Below the pieces are notes generated by a model. That model saw only the letters and a program-made list of their open reading frames with translations, had not been told where the DNA came from and made no database searches. A stretch of 64,000 bases of DNA, from positions 22,662,501 through 22,726,500 of the forward strand of contig NC_070602.1 in assembly GCF_027172205.1 (NCBI RefSeq). Reading direction: 5' to 3'. Source of the stretch: Podarcis raffonei (Eukaryota; Chordata; Lepidosauria; Squamata; Lacertidae). Below, piece by piece: positions 61,287-64,000 of the stretch. The position numbers and the translations under genes are program-made. Numbering within the stretch: position 1 is the stretch's first letter; each line of letters begins with the position of its first letter.

Positions 61287-64000
61287 GTGTATGTGTGTGC
61301 TATGTTACTAAGTAGTGTGGAGCCACAGTGAAGTTAAATGCTGTTTTTCCCCGGAGAGGGCTCATGAATTCACTTTTCTAAAAACAATTAGAGTCTCTGA
61401 TTTGCTTACAAATTCACTCACGTGCCAACAATAATGCAAATTGTAAAATTAAGGTGCCCTCCTTCCCTGCTGTGCCTTGTACGCATAAATCCAATCTACA
61501 GAATCTCATGTTGGGTTTGCTTACAATGTAAGCTTCCTTGGCCGGGAGGGGGGAGGGGGCGGTAAGAACGCCAAAGTTTTGATTAAATGTTTTTGTAATG
61601 TATTTTCTTTAACACTCAACTTGGCCAGACAGTAGAAGGATTTGCCAGGAGAAACCTTTTTTCTTTCTTTTTTAACAAAGAAAGCGGTAATTGTTTTTGC
61701 CTTGTGACAGAATTTGAAATGAAATATAAGCCAGTTTAAGATTAATGGTTTCTTGATAGGACAGGCCAATGGTATTAATAGGGACTTCTTTTTTAGCAAA
61801 ACATAATTAAGGCTCTTTTTGTGGGAAAATTATTTATAACTTAGTCGTGCCTTAATAGACCCTTCTCATAATAGGTGCTGGAGAATATAATCAGCCAATC
61901 CAAACATACTGCCAAACCCTATGGATCCTTCATCATGCAAATCTATAGTTGTGTCTCCCTTCTGGCCTTTGATGCTTTCATGTTATGGGGAGTTACTTTT
62001 TTATTTTAATGTGATGCTCCATTAACCATTGGATTTGCAAAAATAGTCCTTGCAGTTCTGTCAGGTCCCTGTGGCCTGCTCTTTTGAATGTCTCTGAGTA
62101 ACAAGGCACGACCTAAGGGTAGTAGCACTTGTGCACATTTCTGGAGACTGGTTCACACAAGGTAGTCCCCATGCAAATCACATCAGTCCTGTGAGCAAGG
62201 CTGTGCAAAAATGCTGCTGCAGTATCTGTTAAGCTGGGTGAGAGTGTTAAGCAATTGATCTTTGTTTCAGTTTTTAGCCTACCTTATTCTTGATGGTTCA
62301 GGGCTGATGACCTTTACAGATGCTCCAAATTTTGTATTTTTAATCAGTGTTGAGATGGTTGAGATGCTGAATTTGGAATGTCTTCAGGAGAGAATATCCT
62401 CCAGGTCACACCAGTCTTCTCTTTGCTGCATTGTCTGGTTGTTTTCTTTGTTCTTTGTTGTGGGGGGGGGCTGGGAGAAAAATGTAACTGTAATTTTTAA
62501 AGACTTTTTAAAATCATGCTTCCCAGTTAGGCAAGGAATCTCAAAAGATATAAAAGCTCTTAGAGGATTCCCCTTATGTTTGAAGTTTTTTTTTTAACAG
62601 ACTAAAAGACTTCACCTTCCTCATCTATTGAGGGTATAAAGAAATTTGGCCATGGCAAATCAGCAGCCACATTGCAATAAAACTATTATATTTACCCCTT
62701 GATTATATAAACATTGCCCTAAATTCCAGCTGTGTGACTGCAGTCTGGATTTTTATAGCTGAAGTAGAATAATGTCACGTAAAGCACACACTGCATCCTG
62801 CAACCAAATATCAAAGTGCTATATGTTTATTCCCCCTTTTTACCTTTTGAAATGCCCTGTTGGAATTGGCAGACACAACTTCTTGCTGTAATCAGATAGT
62901 GAACTAAACTGGCTGGCTGGTCAAATATTCAGTGAAATGACTTTGTCGGTAGCAGCTTTTTTTATACCATTATGATGTCATTTGTTAACAAGGGCAGGAA
63001 TGAAGATTACCAGTGCCCTAGCCCTGCAGCAACTGGGGGCAAATACTGGCAAAACAGTTCCTATGATCCATTTGCTGTATACCAGCAGGCATCTTCCAAC
63101 AGGAACCCAAAGAGTCTCCCAGGATAAAAGTTGCTGCCTAGTACTACACATCACTCCATCTTACTGCAAGGATCTGCAAGGAATAGATTGAGTAGCTTTT
63201 GAAAGAACTGAAAGTGTCATTGAAAGTGTCATTTGAATTAAAATACACCAAGTCCTTCTCCAAGCACGTCATTAAATTATGGAGAGTTGGGGGAAGCCAA
63301 AACACTTTTTTTGTGCTGATAAACTCAAAAGTTTTAAACATACAACACGATTATCTGCCTGAGCAATGAACCAAATCTTTTGATCAGTCCAATATCCAGG
63401 TGCTGTTCTATACCCATATAGTAGGAGGAGACTACTGTTCATTTAAGTTTAGAATTCAAAAGCCACAAGAAGAGTGTCACCTTCGAGGCTGAATAACTAT
63501 GTGTATAATAACTAGTTCCCAGCATCTCCTATCTTTATCATTCTTTTGTCAGCACCTTGCATTAGCCTACTGTGAATGAGAAATCGGACACTGGGAAGGG
63601 TTATGCAGATAAGCAATGAGGATTCTCAGTGGTGCTACTGCGTTCTGTAAGAAAGTAAAAGGTCTTCAGTCTAAAGGGAGGCAAAGAATCTGAGATTACC
63701 CAGTGGCATACTTGAGCGTATGCCATGACCTTATACCAGATAAGTAAATGTTTCGTTCTTTGTAAATTTGTTCCTTCCACTGCATTGGGCAGGGGCAAAA
63801 CTATCCCAATGATGATGGAAGAAGACAGCACAGCAATAGGGGAAGGGGAAATTCTCTTCCTAATCTGCCTGTCAGCAGCTGCCATCTGTCAGAAGAGAAG
63901 AGCATTACGTATTTATTTGGACGCTTCTGTCCTTCTTAGCACTCTTGGTCAGTTTGAGTTGAACAGGAGCTAGAACTAGGATTGACTATGCTTGTAGCAG

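Larger units (their letters stand above)
58007..64000 (+). other. TRIP11 intron 15 (open to the right)
   Basis: At least 6 kb of intron. It holds the BovB insertion, a degenerate repeat (about 58260-58470), the agcaccttagagaccaac repeat (58782-58920), an AAAC-rich tract (about 58848-58880) and a LINE-end scrap near 59610. From about 61290 to 64000 it is AT-rich sequence in which I see no supported gene. Confidence 0.75.

Noticed and set aside
62262-62597. 111-codon frame in the last TRIP11 intron
   Set aside because: AT-rich hydrophobic chance frame with no similarity to the expected TRIP11 C terminus and no exon borders.

Overview
This is nuclear DNA of a squamate reptile (lizard or snake). 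The evidence is spliced vertebrate genes with GT-AG introns plus a squamate-type repeat load: tRNA-derived SINEs with an ACCTTT-type tail (Sauria SINE type), BovB (RTE) LINEs, CR1/L2-like LINE ends, many short Tigger-like DNA elements flanked by TA, and hAT-like miniature elements. A lacertid-like lizard is my guess, but the genus cannot be fixed from this window.

Four protein-coding genes can be read. CPSF2 lies on the minus strand: its first five coding exons occupy 694-6666 and a probable untranslated first exon lies near 8639-8780; the rest is beyond the left edge. NDUFB1 lies on the plus strand: a non-coding first exon ends near 9162 and the coding exons are 10160-10299 and 13800-13836. 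ATXN3 lies on the plus strand, with eleven coding exons from 16504 to 33277 and a long 3' UTR probably reaching about 35700. TRIP11 (GMAP-210) lies on the plus strand, with fifteen coding exons from 37863 to 58006; its C-terminal exons are beyond the right edge. From memory this order and orientation match human 14q32.12, so it is an old conserved block.

The genes serve unrelated cell functions: pre-mRNA 3'-end cleavage (CPSF2), mitochondrial complex I (NDUFB1), deubiquitination (ATXN3) and Golgi membrane tethering (TRIP11). Three GC-rich promoter regions are visible: a shared head-to-head CPSF2/NDUFB1 region (about 8640-9180), ATXN3 (about 16200-16760) and TRIP11 (about 37370-38100). A strong CTCF-like motif at 15053-15072 separates NDUFB1 from ATXN3.

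The remainder is intron and short intergenic sequence rich in transposons. The best-resolved insertions have target-site duplications I could read: a hAT element (5058-5446), a Sauria-type SINE (48918-49274), a poly(A)-tailed L1-type insertion (46833-47334), a tiny L1-type insertion beside a CPSF2 exon (530-653) and a 5'-truncated BovB LINE (59891-61223). One SINE sits inside a Tigger-like element and one Tigger-like element sits inside a SINE, so the two families were active over overlapping periods. I found no retroviral or LTR element, no CRISPR array and no operon-like system. I do not see a previously undescribed biological system; the most unusual items are the palindrome-rich element at 5584-6426, the ETS-motif-bearing miniature elements and the very short ATXN3 glutamine tract.
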